A DNA stretch of 64,000 nt from Calliopum simillimum (Eukaryota > Arthropoda > Insecta > Diptera > Lauxaniidae). Location of the stretch: assembly GCA_951812925.1 (NCBI GenBank), contig OX638370.1, forward strand, positions 2,752,001-2,816,000, in the 5' to 3' direction. Below, in pieces: positions 32,226 to 44,385 of the stretch (within the stretch, counting starts at the first letter, position 1; each line of letters begins with the position of its first letter). The translations under genes and the position numbers were made by a program. The notes under the pieces are model-generated. The model was not told the DNA's origin. It did no database searches and saw only the letters and a list, made by a program, of their open reading frames with translations.

Positions 32226-34228
32226 TGTTTAAGGTGTTTTGAAGGTATTTATCGCTTGTGTTTTACAAACTTAAAGAAGAAAAGTTCCACCTAATTAAAA
32301 ATTTGTGTTTAAAAATCTTCAACTTCGTTTATCAAAAAGACACCGAAAATTCCACAAGTGCTTAATATTGCTAGAGATTTTCCAAAATATTTTGAAATAT
32401 ATTAAAGATACGAAATGAAGAGGAACATAATGAAAGTGGATTTAATGGTTATATTGCTATTTTTAGCGAACATTTCTGAAAAAACCAACTTACATTGTTC
32501 AATGGCATTTTCACAAGCGTATTTTGAAAGCTTACCTGCAAAAGAAAAAAAGAAAATTATTATTATTATATTCATGAATTGTATTATTATAAAGGAAAGT
32601 TCATTAATTTCTTATTATTTTCCTAAATTGCAATGAAGCAGCATACTTTTTTTTCAATTCAAAGTAATTTTCTATCCAATTTCATATTATTATTTAATGT
32701 AAATATGTATAGGTATATGTCCAACATGCGTATTTTTGTTGTTGCCATTATTTTTGTAATATTGTTTACACAAGTCTATATTAACCGCTGCGAGCCATTT
32801 ACTTGTGGCAATATTTTGATAGCTAATTTCCCTCAAAAATAAATGTCGAGAAAATGCTAAAAGTCAAGGCTGCCATAACATAACTATGGCTACATTGCCT
32901 CGCTCTCTCTCTCTTTCTCTCTCTCTGTGCAAAACATATGGAGTTAAGTTCGTTGGTCCAGTAAAAAGAAGAAGCAATGCCACAGGAAATTGGTAGTAGA
33001 TCTGGGAGTGTGCCTGAAAAATTGTGGGCGTTGTTCTTCTTGATGATGATGATAATGTTGATGATGGCGAGTGATATCAACGTTTGAGTGCGAAAAAGTA
33101 GGGGGAAATTAAATGTAAACATCCTTAAGAAAACAATGTTAAGGTCAGCAGAAAAAATTTAAGGCATCATTAACAAGAGAGAAAACTATGAGATTTAAGG
33201 AAAATAATGAAAAATATAAGGAAAAATGTAAGAAAAATAAGATATGAGACAGAAAAGATAAACACTAAAAGAGATGATGTGAAATCCATACTAGTAAGCA
33301 TGCCGAAAGCTTTTCCGATGTTTCTGAAACCGCTGTTTCTCACAAAGATTTTCCAGTTTATGCATCATTTTTTTGTATGTTAAGAATTTTGTTTTTAAAT
33401 TTTTTGGATATTTTTCAACTTTATATAATTTTTCGATGTTATTCCATACTTTTCAATATTAGAAATTGATTCGATGTTTGATGTTTTCGATTTTTTTCTA
33501 TTTGTTTTTCATAAATATCTGTAGGAAATAATTAAAAGTATTTGTAGATTTTCACTTTCTTGAGTATTTAAATTTGTTCTACTGTACCCTACAAATGCAA
33601 GAGCCATAGGCGTAGAAGAAGGAGTTATACAAGAACAAAGGAGAAAAAAGTAAACATTAAAGTGACAACATTGGTATCATTGTATGATATCATGTTGTTG
33701 CTTATAGAATTGTGTCTGCTAGTGTTGTTGTTGTTGTCGTTGTTGTTGCCGCTGTCAGCAATAGGCGCGCGCACAAAACAAATTCCCTTTGGGCGCAAAC
33801 ATCTACACCCAATAGACAAACATGATAATTGCCTACGAGATGTTATGATAAAACAAAATTACATTAACGAAAGCACATACATTTTAAAGGGTGGGTCAGC
33901 TGCTGGTTTCAGATTTGAGAGAAAAATGGAATGACACCTTTATAATGAAATGTTATGCGCATTGTTGAAGCTAGTCGTGAAATCATTTTGAAATCGTGTA
34001 CAAAAGATAGCTACCCAGCCCAGCCAGCAGAGATAGTCTGTTGAAAATATTCAACGTTGATGAGTAGGCCCACTCTTTACATAAAGATATACAATAATAT
34101 ACAAAAAATATACAAAACATATACAAAGATAAAAAATAGGCTTATAGCGTAACTAAAGCATGTGCGGTAACAGTATTTGTTTGTTTTTTTTTCCAGTTTT
34201 TGACAGACCTTGAAATAAACTTTTTTTT
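32226..34228. other. AT-rich spacer with a CT microsatellite
   Basis: No gene seen. A CT-rich run lies near 32902-32927 and a GTT/TTG run near 33722-33750. Frames at 32415-32636, 32633-32842 and 33662-33934 are short, A/T-biased and without domains. Confidence 0.5.
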
Positions 34229-34745
34229 ATACCCTACACTCAGGGCATATTCACTTTGTCCTTCCGTTTGTAACGCAGAGAAGGAGGCGTAGCAGATATA
34301 GAAAAGTATATGTATTCTTGATCAGCGTCACTTTTTGAGTCGATAAAGCAATGTCTGTCTGGTCTGGTTGTATTTGGACAAGAGGGCATGGCACCTCCCA
34401 TATGAGCAAAAAATCCGAAAGCGTTTTTCGAGATAATCGCACTTAATTTTGCTTAGACACTAAAAACTTTAAATGCAAGCTTTGAAAAAAAACTGGGTGA
34501 AATCGGACAAGAGGGCGTGGTACCTCCCATGTAAGCAGAAGTTCCAAAATGCTATACTGAAAGAGTTTTTTGAGATAACCCAACTTAATTTCACTCAGAC
34601 ACTATGAACTATATATGACCATAAACTGATTGAACTCGGACAAGAGAGCGTGGCACCTTCCATATAAACAAAACTTCAAAAATACTGCAGTGTAGGGTAT
34701 TTAATGTTTCGCCAGGCCAAAGGTTACACCCTTACTAATTAGTTT
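34229..34745 (+). repeat. Dispersed repeat R3, copy 2 (long form with three internal units)
   Basis: Starts CCCTACACTCAGGGCATATT and ends GGCCAAAGGTTACACCCTTA, like the copy at 7371-7727. Here the middle holds three units keyed by GGACAAGAGGGCGTGGCACC-like sequence at about 34376, 34505 and 34638, a spacing of roughly 130 bp. Each unit ends with CTCCCATAT or similar. Non-coding. Confidence 0.65.
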
Positions 34746-36290
34746 TTTTTAAATTAAGTAAGACTTTAAGCTTCTGAATCCATTAAATGAAAGTTTAATA
34801 AAACTTTAAGTAATGTAAGTAAGTAAGTAAGTAAAGTATAGCTTGATTATCTCAGTAGTTTTTCTTGAGTAAAAAATTAAAAAAAACTTTTAAAATAAGT
34901 GTAAAAAAACGTGGAAGTTTGGAAGTTCTAGCGTAACAATATCTGATACACCCCTTCCGATTTCGCTGGTTTTGTTTCATGCCCCTAACCTTAGAGAAAT
35001 TAAGAAAAAAAAAAAAAAAAAATTTTGTGATTTTTATATGGCTTGTGGGATCGGAGTTAATTCAGTAAATATATTTCTTAAATCATCAGATAATACCAAG
35101 AATAGGACATTTACCCTAAGCGACGAAATTGGAAAAAGAAAGCGTATAGTAAAAGGGTAATTAGAAAAGTGCAATAGGAAAAGTCAAAAGAAAAAAACAG
35201 TCAAAAAGTCGGGAGAAAAAGCTCATTATGTTGACTAAACTGTAGAAGAAAGTGTAGGTGATGAGGATGATGTAGTTGTGGCGTAGCGTAGTCTTATTTT
35301 GTGAGTGTGTGTGTTTTTTTTTTTTGTAATAAATGGGACATTGGTAATTTGAACATATGCCAGGCAAAAAGAGCAGCAGCAAGAATAACAACGTTGCTGA
35401 CGTTAATACTATATTTGGCAACGCGATGGGCATACTCATACAAACATATTTACATTTAAGACACATGTATGTAAGTATACATATTCATTTTTCTATTTGG
35501 CAAAGTATAGAGTTTCTTTTTACAACAACTACATACATATTCATTCTTGTACGTACTTATATAACTCTTTGAGGATTTTGAACGTCTGTACGTATTAAAT
35601 GGCTGCTGTTCTTTTAGATGGCAGCTATTTTTGTGGCTAATTAGTTGGCGGCAACCAACATATGTTGAGTAGGTGGTTAATTTAGAAGTTGTGTCTTTTC
35701 TTTCTCCTTTTTTTTTGACGCTGCTCTTATACGACCGACAATGAAACAAAGTGTTGCCAATTGGAAATTAGGTAGATTAAAGGCATAAACATTTGCAAGT
35801 TACGACTTTTGGCATCAATGTCATTGGAATCATTACTGAAATGTGCTGTGTTGAACTCTTCTACAAGATGAGATTCTTAGTTAAATTAAATGCTTAATTT
35901 AAGCAAAAATTTTTAGTTTAATAATAGACTAAAAGAAACATACATTTTAGCTCGCATAACAATTACACAAACAATTCACACGTTTTGGTGAGAAGAAAAA
36001 ATTTTGAAAAATTACTACCTACTACTATTCGTGCAACAACAAATGTAGTAACATCGACAAAAACAACGAAAACATGCACATTTATGACATATGGAACAAC
36101 ATTTGTCAGAGCTTAATTTGAAGTGACACTCAAAACATTCAAAAACACAGACCCACATGCACACTTAAACATATATATACTATACATAGAATGATATCTG
36201 TATGTATGTATGTACTTATATATACATGCATGTGTGCCACCCTAGATGGAAATCAGTTAGATTTTGTTTCAAAATATACACTCATGCACA
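34746..36290. other. AT-rich spacer, no gene seen
   Basis: Contains a TAAG/TAAGTAAG run near 34819-34836 and an 18-bp poly-A near 35006. Short frames on both strands between 34972 and 35749 are low-complexity or lie in TATG/CATA-rich sequence. No domain recognised. Confidence 0.5.
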
Positions 36291-37383
36291 GTTGGCTCCG
36301 GAATTTTCGAAAAACCGCACATTTTTTTCAAGCTCTGAGTTCGTTGGAAATAAGTGGCTCAGGAGTTTTTTCACAAAATTCGAAATAGTTCTATGGTTTT
36401 TGAGCAAAAATCGAAGGCTTATTTGACATGGAGGAGTTCTGATAACATTTTTGAGCTCACAAGAAAGATTTCTAGCGATCTTTACATTTTTCTTTTATTT
36501 GGTGAAAAAATCCGAAATCTGAAAAAAAAATTTTATCGTTCTGATAAGAGTTTTGGGTAGCACTCAAAGAGTTTTAAAAAAAATATTTTTTCAAAATATT
36601 TGTACTTTTCAATTTAATCAAAAAATTAGAAAACATATTTTTTTTCTCAGTAACAAATTTTATCGTACAGGATTTCTGATTGGAGTTCTGGCTAGCTTTT
36701 AACCCTTTAACGACCAGGTCTAAATACGAGAAAGAATTTCAAAATATAAAATACGTCAAAACCGAAGTAATGGGGGCTTATAAAACTTTCATTCAAGCAA
36801 ATGGATTTCTGGCAAACATACTTTCCTTTAGTCGTTAAAGGGTTAAAAAGTTCTACAGAAAGTCCTGTTTCTACATTTCCAAAAGACTCGCAGGTTCCAT
36901 GTTGATTGTGAAACAAGGTTACATCAGGAAAAAACGTACGAATATTTTGGAAAAATGTTACTAAGATTTTTTTTAGAACTCTTCAAGCGCTATTCCAAAC
37001 TCTAATCGGAAATCCTCTCAGATAAAAATTTTATTTTCCTGAATGACCGATTTAACCTTATTTAGCGATTAACATGAAAGCTACGAATAATTTCGAAAAG
37101 TGGAATAAAGACGACTTTCAGTAGAACTCTTTGAGCGCTATCCAGAACTCTTTTTTTGGAAGAAATTTTTCATAAAATATATTCCAAAAACAAAAAAAAA
37201 AAAAAAAAAAACTCTAACTCTTTCTTAAAAAGGAGGCGCTGGGAAAATACGGCACACATCCGATTTTTGGTCTAATTTCGCAGAGCTTTTTCGAATTTTT
37301 TGAGAAGAACCCTAGAACTATTCCAACTGAACACAGAATTAAAAAAAAAAAAAAAAAATCCGACAGCCAATTCCGGAGCCAAC
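36291..37383. mobile_element. 1.1-kb TIR element with GTTGGCTCCGGAATT ends
   Basis: GTTGGCTCCGGAATT at the left is matched by AATTCCGGAGCCAAC at the right. Repeated internal words such as AGTTCTGAT/AGTTCTGG, GAGCGCTAT and TCAGATAAAAATTTTAT suggest internal inverted structure. No transposase is encoded and no clear target duplication is seen. A 140-bp piggyBac-like MITE is nested at 36703-36842. Confidence 0.65.
36703..36842. mobile_element. 140-bp piggyBac-like MITE with TTAA duplication, nested
   Basis: CCCTTTAACGAC at the left and GTCGTTAAAGGG at the right are perfect inverted repeats. Both sides are bordered by TTAA (36699-36702 and 36843-36846), the hallmark target of piggyBac transposases, and the tips start with CCC as usual for that group. 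Too short to encode anything. Confidence 0.8.
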
Positions 37384-39039
37384 GCCACATGATTTAAATT
37401 CAAATTAGACTTTTCTACTGGGATATATGTATAACAATAACAAACATATCGGGATTTCCGGCAAAAGATCCACAGTGAGCCAAAAATCTAAATTATCATA
37501 TCTCTGAAACTATTGAGCGTACATGGATGAGATGCTTATGTAAAAAATACCAAGACAAATAATGTGTACTGGGAGAAATGGGGGTATCATGCCCCCACAA
37601 AAATCACTTTGTCATATCTCCGAAAATATTTATCACACATGAATGAGATTTAATACATGTGTACAGAGCGCCAGGACAAATAATGTTCCTTGGCAAAATG
37701 GGCGATGCCACGCTATTAAAAAAGGAAATTCAGAATTTATGAGATTTGGCGCACATGTAAAATGGATAGGGACAAATGACATCCTTTTAAAAAATTGGTG
37801 ATGCCAGCTCAACTTAACAAGATAAGGTGATACAACATTCACTGGGAAATCCTTTCTATGAAAATGCACGGAAACTACTTCTACTTTTGTCACGTTCGTT
37901 TTGTGTCTTTTTTGCGTGTATTTTGGAACCAGGACTTTGCCTGGTATTGAAGTTGGCACTAATTATAGTGCTACCTTTGAGCTGTAATGTAAAGTAAAAA
38001 CCAAAATAAAAATATATTTTACTTCCACTTATTTTGCATTTAAAATATGTACGACGGTCACGTTCGTCACCTGGGAAATGCCCATATGTTAGTCTGCACT
38101 TATGCAAACGATATACATACGTGAAGCAGTCGAGTGTTGACACTTTCATCAATAAGTGTGTGTGTGTGCAAGTGAATACGAAATGAGCGGCGCGAGGGGA
38201 ATGGAAACAGGGTACATGTACTAGCAACAGGGAAAGTACTTGAAAAACAACGAAGAGACTGAAGTGCAATTTTGAACGTACAACCAAAAAGTAAAGAGCG
38301 AGAGAGAGATGGAGAAAACGGTGAAAAAAACCACGAAAAACAATAACTGGAGTAGAAAAAAAGTTGTCACCTGCAATTTGGTAGTTTGAAGTACAATCAC
38401 ACCCAACCCTCCCCCAACACTTTCACGCCTTAGAGGGTTGCTACCTGCTGCAAGCAATTTAAATATTTGTATTTGTTATTGCAATTTTGTTTTAATGCTC
38501 GCTTTCCACCTACAAAAGCAATTAAAATTTTTCGAAAAAGAACAGTAAAATAAAATGAAAATTATAAAATTTTGTACAATTTAATGGAACTTGCAAAAAT
38601 GTTTTCCATCTGGCGAATGACATTTAAGAATTGTGTGCTAAAAAAATGCCATGAAAATGTAAAAACTAAATTCGTGTTGACATTACAAAAAAAAAAAAAA
38701 AAAAAAAAATTTTAGTTAACGAGGCACCTGAAAATAAAAAAAAAAAATATTTCCACGAAAACTACAGAAATTTCAAGAATTGTCCTTTTTATTGGAGTAT
38801 TCATAGAGGAAGTGAGAGGTTTGCTACGGCTTGCCAACAACACTCTCATTTGAGTATCTGCCCCAATTAATTCTCGTGAATGTCTTGCCCAAAAATCGTC
38901 TAAGTGCAATAAAAGTGACAGTTATGACATCATTTTGGTATTGTGATGATAGGGACAGTAATGACAATTTTGTGTTCTTGCGGTGCAGTGGCATAGTTTT
39001 TAGTACTGTCGCTGGTTGCATTTGAAAAAACGATTCCAC
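37384..39039. other. Spacer with two worn ~117-bp units
   Basis: Near 37480-37720 two diverged units share ATCATATCTCTGAAA / GTCATATCTCCGAAA, CATGRATGAGAT and GACAAATAATGT. A GT run lies near 38157-38168 and a 29-bp poly-A near 38681-38709. Minus-strand frames at 37633-37959 and 37856-38287 have no domain and span these repeats. No gene seen. Confidence 0.45.
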
Positions 39040-39462
39040 TCAAAAATATCAAAAAAAAAAAAACATCCATTGAAAAACATTCCAAAATTAGAACATCCAA
39101 AAATTAAAACATACAAAAAAAAAAAAAAAAAAATCCGTTGAAAAACATCCAAATATAGAAACATCCAAAAATAACATCCATTGAAAAACATCCAAACATA
39201 AAAACATAAAAAAAACATACAGAAATAAAAACACCCAAAAAAAAAGACATCCATTGAAAAATATCCAAAAATAAAAACATCAAAAAAAAAAACATCCATT
39301 GGAAAACATCCAAAATAAAAACATCCAAAAAAAAAACATCCATTGAATAACATCCAAAAATAAAAATATCAAAACAAAAAAACATCCATTGAAAAACATC
39401 AAAAAAAACATCCATTGAAAAACATCCAAAAATAAAAACACCCAAAAACAAAAAAGGTTTTT
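39040..39462. repeat. ACATCCATTGAAAAACATCC minisatellite
   Basis: About eight units keyed by CATCCATTGAAAAACATCC (near 39064, 39134, 39176, 39249, 39293, 39337, 39384 and 39409), spaced mostly 40-50 bp and joined by A-rich linkers. The three overlapping minus-strand frames rich in Phe and Gly-Cys-Phe are translations of this repeat and not genes. Confidence 0.85.
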
Positions 39463-39729
39463 GGACATTTTTTTAATGGATATATGTTTTTATTGGAGGT
39501 TCTTATTTGTGGATGTTTTTAGTTGGATATTTTTCATTGTGTGGTTTTTTTTGGAAATTTTGGATAGTCAACGAAAAAAACAGTTCGGTCTATGATTTGT
39601 TTAAAAATTTGAGCTTAATTTTTTTCAACAGGGACAGCAGTGACAGGCTTTGATTTATTCCTAGTTTGTCACATTTCTTCTATCAAACTCCTTGTGAAAA
39701 AAATTATATATAGAGCCAGTGTCATGTCG

Positions 39730-40766
39730 CACACTGGTTCAAAATCCTTAAAAGCTGGCCAAAAGTCAAAAAAAAAAGTTTTTTTAAATTAACTTTTTAT
39801 GAACCGTATTGTCTAACAGATATTCATAGATCTCAAAAAATTTGTAAGAAAGATCCAGGTATTCCTACAATGCTCTTGAGATCTATCCAAAAGTACGCTT
39901 CTCAGGCGCAAAATTCTGTGAGTTAAAAATAAAAATTAAGTGTTCACTGTAAAAATTATGTGGTTACTGTAAAACTGAACCGAATTTAATGTTTGAGTAC
40001 GGAATCTCTGCGTAAAAGGATATGCTATCGAACCTCTAAATTCAAAACTTGCAATAATTTATACTTTTACGGTTATTATGATTAACTTAAAATCAAATTA
40101 TTTCACAAAGTTAGTACACATTGGTTATGAAAAAAGCCCAGAACTAATTTGTATCACGTCATACCACCAGGATTTTTTGGATTTAAGAAGATTGGAACCT
40201 TTTCTAACACATGTAAAAAAATTGAGGTGCCTTTTTTTGCCCCTTTCCTTTGACGCGATTTTTTCTGAAGCACCCATAGGAAACTTTAACTCATATTGCT
40301 TACCAAGTGTCAATATGTGTTGCTCGCCTGAAATGCAAAAATTTTTATATTATTATACAGCTTATACTCCGTGATAACGGAATCTAAAACCCATTTTTAT
40401 GCAGATTAATTTACCGTTGCGCACAACTCTATCAAAGTTAAAGTTTTGAAATAAATTTTTAAATTAGATTTAAAAATTGTGCAAGTGTTATTTTTTGCCT
40501 TTTCGAATCCGCCATTTTGTTTTAAAAAAATCTAACATCAGATTCGTAATCGTGACCCCAAATACCCCCGAGTAAATTTTTTTTTTTGGATTTCGTTGAA
40601 TATTTATGCAATTCGTCCACCATTTTGAATCCGCCATTTTCTTTTTAAAAATCTAAGATCAAATTCGTAATCAGCGACCTCAGAAAACCCCCAGATAAAA
40701 AATTTCGTCTCGAAACTTTAATGATTTCGACTTTTGGCCAGCTTTTAGGGATTTTGGACCAGTGTG
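39730..40766. mobile_element. 1,037-bp TIR element with TGTCG target duplication
   Basis: The left end CACACTGGTTCAAAATCC continues into TTAAAAGCTGGCCAAAAGTC, and the right end is its inverted copy (GACTTTTGGCCAGCTTTTA, then GATTTTGGACCAGTGTG). TGTCG precedes the left end (39725-39729) and follows the right end (40767-40771). Near the right end two ~122-bp units keyed by GAATCCGCCATTTT repeat. The 98-codon frame at 40078-40374 lies inside but has no recognised domain. Superfamily undetermined. Confidence 0.7.
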
Positions 40767-40771
40767 TGTCG

Positions 40772-41882
40772 GTGAAAGAATTAAGGGACAGTAGTGACAT
40801 TTCAGCAACATATAAATATATTGTAAAATTTTTTTTTATTTTTATTTTTTCTTCCAGGCACAACAAACTGACCTTTTCAATAAATTCACTCACAAAAATA
40901 TACTGGTGGCAATGGGTAAACTTTTTTTTTTTTTTTTAGCTAATTGACATTTCAGGTACACATACAGTGCACTTCGATTGTCTGCGCCTGATTCAATTAA
41001 AATAACCGTATGGCATAAAGTGGATCAGTTAGCTGCAGGTGCAGAGTTATTATTATAACTGCAGGTTGTTCACGTTTGTTTGCTTTCGTCATTGCCAACT
41101 AGTACGTTTTGTTAACAGGATTTTGTGCTTTTTTTTTACTAAATTTTGATTAAAGTGCTTTTGTTTGTGGGAAAACAATTTCAAAACGAAAAAAAAAAGA
41201 AACCAAAGGTTAATGAGAAAAATAATTGTTTGCTTAGAAAGCAAAGAAATAATACAAACAAAAAAAAAAAAAAAAAATTGTTTGTCGTCCTTTTTTTCCG
41301 TTCGCAGCCATTGTAATTCTTGAAATTTTATTTACAAAATGAAAAGGTGTAGTCATACAAATATATACATATAAATAAGTTTAAGTGTGAAAGGTAACAA
41401 ATTGAGTGCACTTGAAAAAGGATATGTTTATTTATGGAAAAAGAGTCTTACGATAATAAGGAATTGAAAAATGAAGAACTATTCAGAAGTGATTCATAAA
41501 ATGAATCTTAACTTTAAGGCATTTCAACAAGTTACTGTCAGTTGATGGTTTTTTTTTGATGAAAAGTTGTTCAAATGCTTATCAAATTTTAAAATATCAG
41601 AGCGTGGAAAAATAATACATAGTGCTAAGGTTTGCTTTGATGACTATACAGCAAAATGTTTAGGGATAAAGTATAATCTTGTTTATACTATTTGCTTTTA
41701 TAAACTTATGTATTCCAATTTTTGATATAATTTACACTACAAAATTTTATACCATAAATTGTATAAAAACTTTTGACAATACATCAAAACGTCCCCTCAT
41801 CGAATACACACAAAATTTAGCATTAGTGGAAAAATAATTTTGCGCAGCAGTTTGGAGTAAAAAAACCTTAAAAGTAACCCAG
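40772..41882. other. AT-rich spacer, no gene seen
   Basis: Long poly-T and poly-A runs (near 40921-40938 and 41260-41277) and otherwise unremarkable A/T-rich sequence. No gene or RNA feature found. Confidence 0.5.
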
Positions 41883-43253
41883 TGTTAGAAAAAATAATTT
41901 ACCTATTGTTGAGTATTTATATAAGAACCATTTCACAATACAAATTATTTAAGAACTTATGTTAAAATCATTTCACAATACTATTGCTTATTGTTGTAAA
42001 TAAATATTATCAACAAGTTGTTTATTCATAACCAATCAGAATTCGAATGTATTTATCAACTGTAAATTAATACTAGGTATTTATTTAATTTATGATAAGA
42101 TTTTACTTGAATGTTTGTACATATCCAATAATGTTTATAGGGTAAGGGAAGGAAATATGGACTACGTGGGTAATATGGACGACACGGTTATTTTCCACTG
42201 CATACATAGGATTTACCGTTATTCATGTTCAAACTTAACGCTTATATCGAAAGCTTATAAAAGTGCGATTTTAGCGTTTGGTGAAGTCACATGTTCCTGT
42301 AAAGTTTATTTTTCTTAAAAAAAGATCAATGACAATTTTTTTCTAGTGAGTATGTTTCATTATTTCACTTTAAAGACATCGCGTTTTTAAATAAATGGTT
42401 AATTATATGAAGTCAGTGAATACCATTTATAATTTATTAGTACAAATAAGTTCATTAACCAAAAGAGTTTTTGATAAAAAAATCATTTATTTCACCAACA
42501 CGTGCTGTGGGTAATATGGACCACCAAAGAAAAAACCTCAAAAACAAATGTATTTATCATCTTTTTCAGATGGGGAATCTAGTTGCAGTTTTCATGACGA
42601 GTCTGATGGTCATTATATGTAATTCGTTAATTACAAAGGAAAAAAAGATGAAAAATGCATTTAATGTAATACCCTTTACTCAGAAGATCGCCGTTGCAAA
42701 TTTTGAGTTGAATGTGGAATCTGACGTTCTTGGAGTCATGAAGAATGTGCCGGACGTGGAAGTGACATTTTTATATGGAACTTCTGTACCAAATAAACAT
42801 GTGGGGCAATATGGACTATATAGTCCATATAACACCACACTTTTTTTTTAATCTTCATTTTGAGTATTTTCAGTTTTTGAATTTTTTTCTTTATCCTGAT
42901 GAGATATTTATCTAAAAGTGAGTCAGAATAAAGGTAAATTGTTTCCTTTAATGAACTACATAAAATTAATTGTTTTGTTTTATGTTTTTTGAGTTTTATT
43001 TAAAAAAGATCGATTGGTGGTCCATATTTCCCTCCCTTACCCTACTTTAAAATGAATAAGTAATATTTGTAAGACGCCAATAAACAAGTCTGAGAATACT
43101 GAATAACAAGTTCTGTCTTGTAATTTTTGGAAGGCTTGATCAGATTGCTGTCGCAATAGCGCTGGTCAAGCCAAGAGTAAGCGGTAGCAATCGCGACTCT
43201 TGATTAGAAATAGGCAGGCCCTAAGACGAACCTTTACATGGCGATCCTGCCAG
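41883..43253 (+). mobile_element. Gypsy-type LTR with tRNA-Arg primer site, interrupted by a TIR element
   Basis: A probable LTR starts TGTTAGAAAAAAT (41883) and ends CCTTTACA (43238). It is followed at once by TGGCGATCCTGCCAG (43239-43253), the complement of the 3' end of fly tRNA-Arg(ACG) including CCA. The LTR has a TATA-like GTATTTATATAAG near 41910 and AATAAA near 43080. After the primer site no retroviral coding sequence follows, so only LTR plus primer site survive. The LTR is split by the element at 42140-43042. The 5' limit is approximate. Confidence 0.6.
42140..43042. mobile_element. 903-bp TA-flanked TIR element with repeated ATATGGAC motif (pogo-like?)
   Basis: The left end GGGTAAGGGAAGGAAATATG(GAC) mirrors the right end GTCCATATTTCCCTCCCTTACCC. 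TA borders both sides (42138-42139 and 43043-43044). The subterminal word GTGGGTAATATGGAC recurs at about 42166 and 42509, and GTGGGGCAATATGGAC at about 42800, which may be transposase binding sites. A 126-codon frame (42471-42851) crosses these motifs and has no recognisable domain. Tc1/mariner-pogo affinity is inference from the TA borders. Confidence 0.7.
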
Positions 43254-44382
43254 TTTAAAAATAAATATAAAATCGCGAAGACTAAAGTTTTTTCTTTTTA
43301 TTTATAAAATGAAATAAACTGGCAACAACTATGCTAGTCCCCTTATACTTATAAATTAAAATTTTGCCGCAACCAAACAAAAACATGCATATTCTAAATG
43401 TTCTGCCCCAAACTCAACAACTGCACCCCACATTCTTTATATCCAGCAGCAACTGCTGACAGCATTAGAGTGACTTGTCATTTTACAAGAAAGAAAAACG
43501 AAAACAGAAATTGCATCACATTGAAAATTGTCATTATGTTGCGCTAAGTAACTGCAGGCAGGAAGTGAGGCAAGAAATGTTGAAAAGGCTCAACACAAAC
43601 AAAAAGAAAAATACAATGAAATTCTTGCAAAAAAAACTAAGTATGTATGTAGATAGAAAATGTTAAGATATGGCAGGCTGCTGGTGTGGCAGGGAATGAA
43701 CTTAAGGGAAACAATGTTGCATGTTACAGCTTACTCATATGCAATTCCGCTGCCTGTTTTCTCTCTTATTTTTTTTCTTTTACAAGCGGGCTCTTTTTTC
43801 TCTGTACTTTTGTAGCATATGCACACAAATGTACATCCTTAAAAATGCATGAATACAAATGCAAGGAAGCGAGAAATTTGTTGTAATAAAGAAGTGATGC
43901 ATAAGCTAAAGGATGCACACATATAAATACATACATACAAACATAAATGTGCATGCACGCCTTGGGGTTGCTGTTACTACTATATGTATTACGGTTAAGA
44001 AAAATGAAAAACGTTTTTGTGGAAGCGTGGAAGGGCTGCATGAATAAATTATATTCTTAAAAGTGTTGCAGTTACAATATGATTATGGGTTAAAAAAAAC
44101 GAAATAAGCTTATTTCATTAAATGAACTTAGTTTTATTGTTTTATTTTATGTTAAATAGTACTCCACTGGTGTAGTGCCAACAAACGCTTGCTTTGAAAG
44201 AAAATATCTCAAAAACTACTGAAGCGATTTGCATGCATCTTCATTTAAACGTTTATAGATTTATAAGCAGCATTCGTCTCAAATGCTTTTTGAATTTGAC
44301 AATTGATATTGAAATATTTTTTGATGTGTATACAAAGTAACTCATAGTTTTGCATTTGAAAACTTGGGTATAACTTATTATC
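43254..44382. other. AT-rich spacer, no gene seen
   Basis: Begins with the short A/T-rich remainder after the gypsy primer site. ACATACATACAAACATA-type words occur near 43925-43945. Frames at 43475-43666, 43686-43886 and 43766-44041 are short and without domains. Confidence 0.45.
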
Positions 44383-44385
44383 TAA

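Noticed and set aside
39000..39468. Overlapping minus-strand frames rich in Phe, Gly and Cys (115-117 codons)
   Set aside because: They are direct translations of the ACATCCATTGAAAAACATCC minisatellite and exist in several frames at once.
42471..42851. 126-codon frame inside the GGGTAAGGG element
   Set aside because: Crosses three copies of the GGTAATATGGAC motif and shows no transposase domain; kept only as part of the element.
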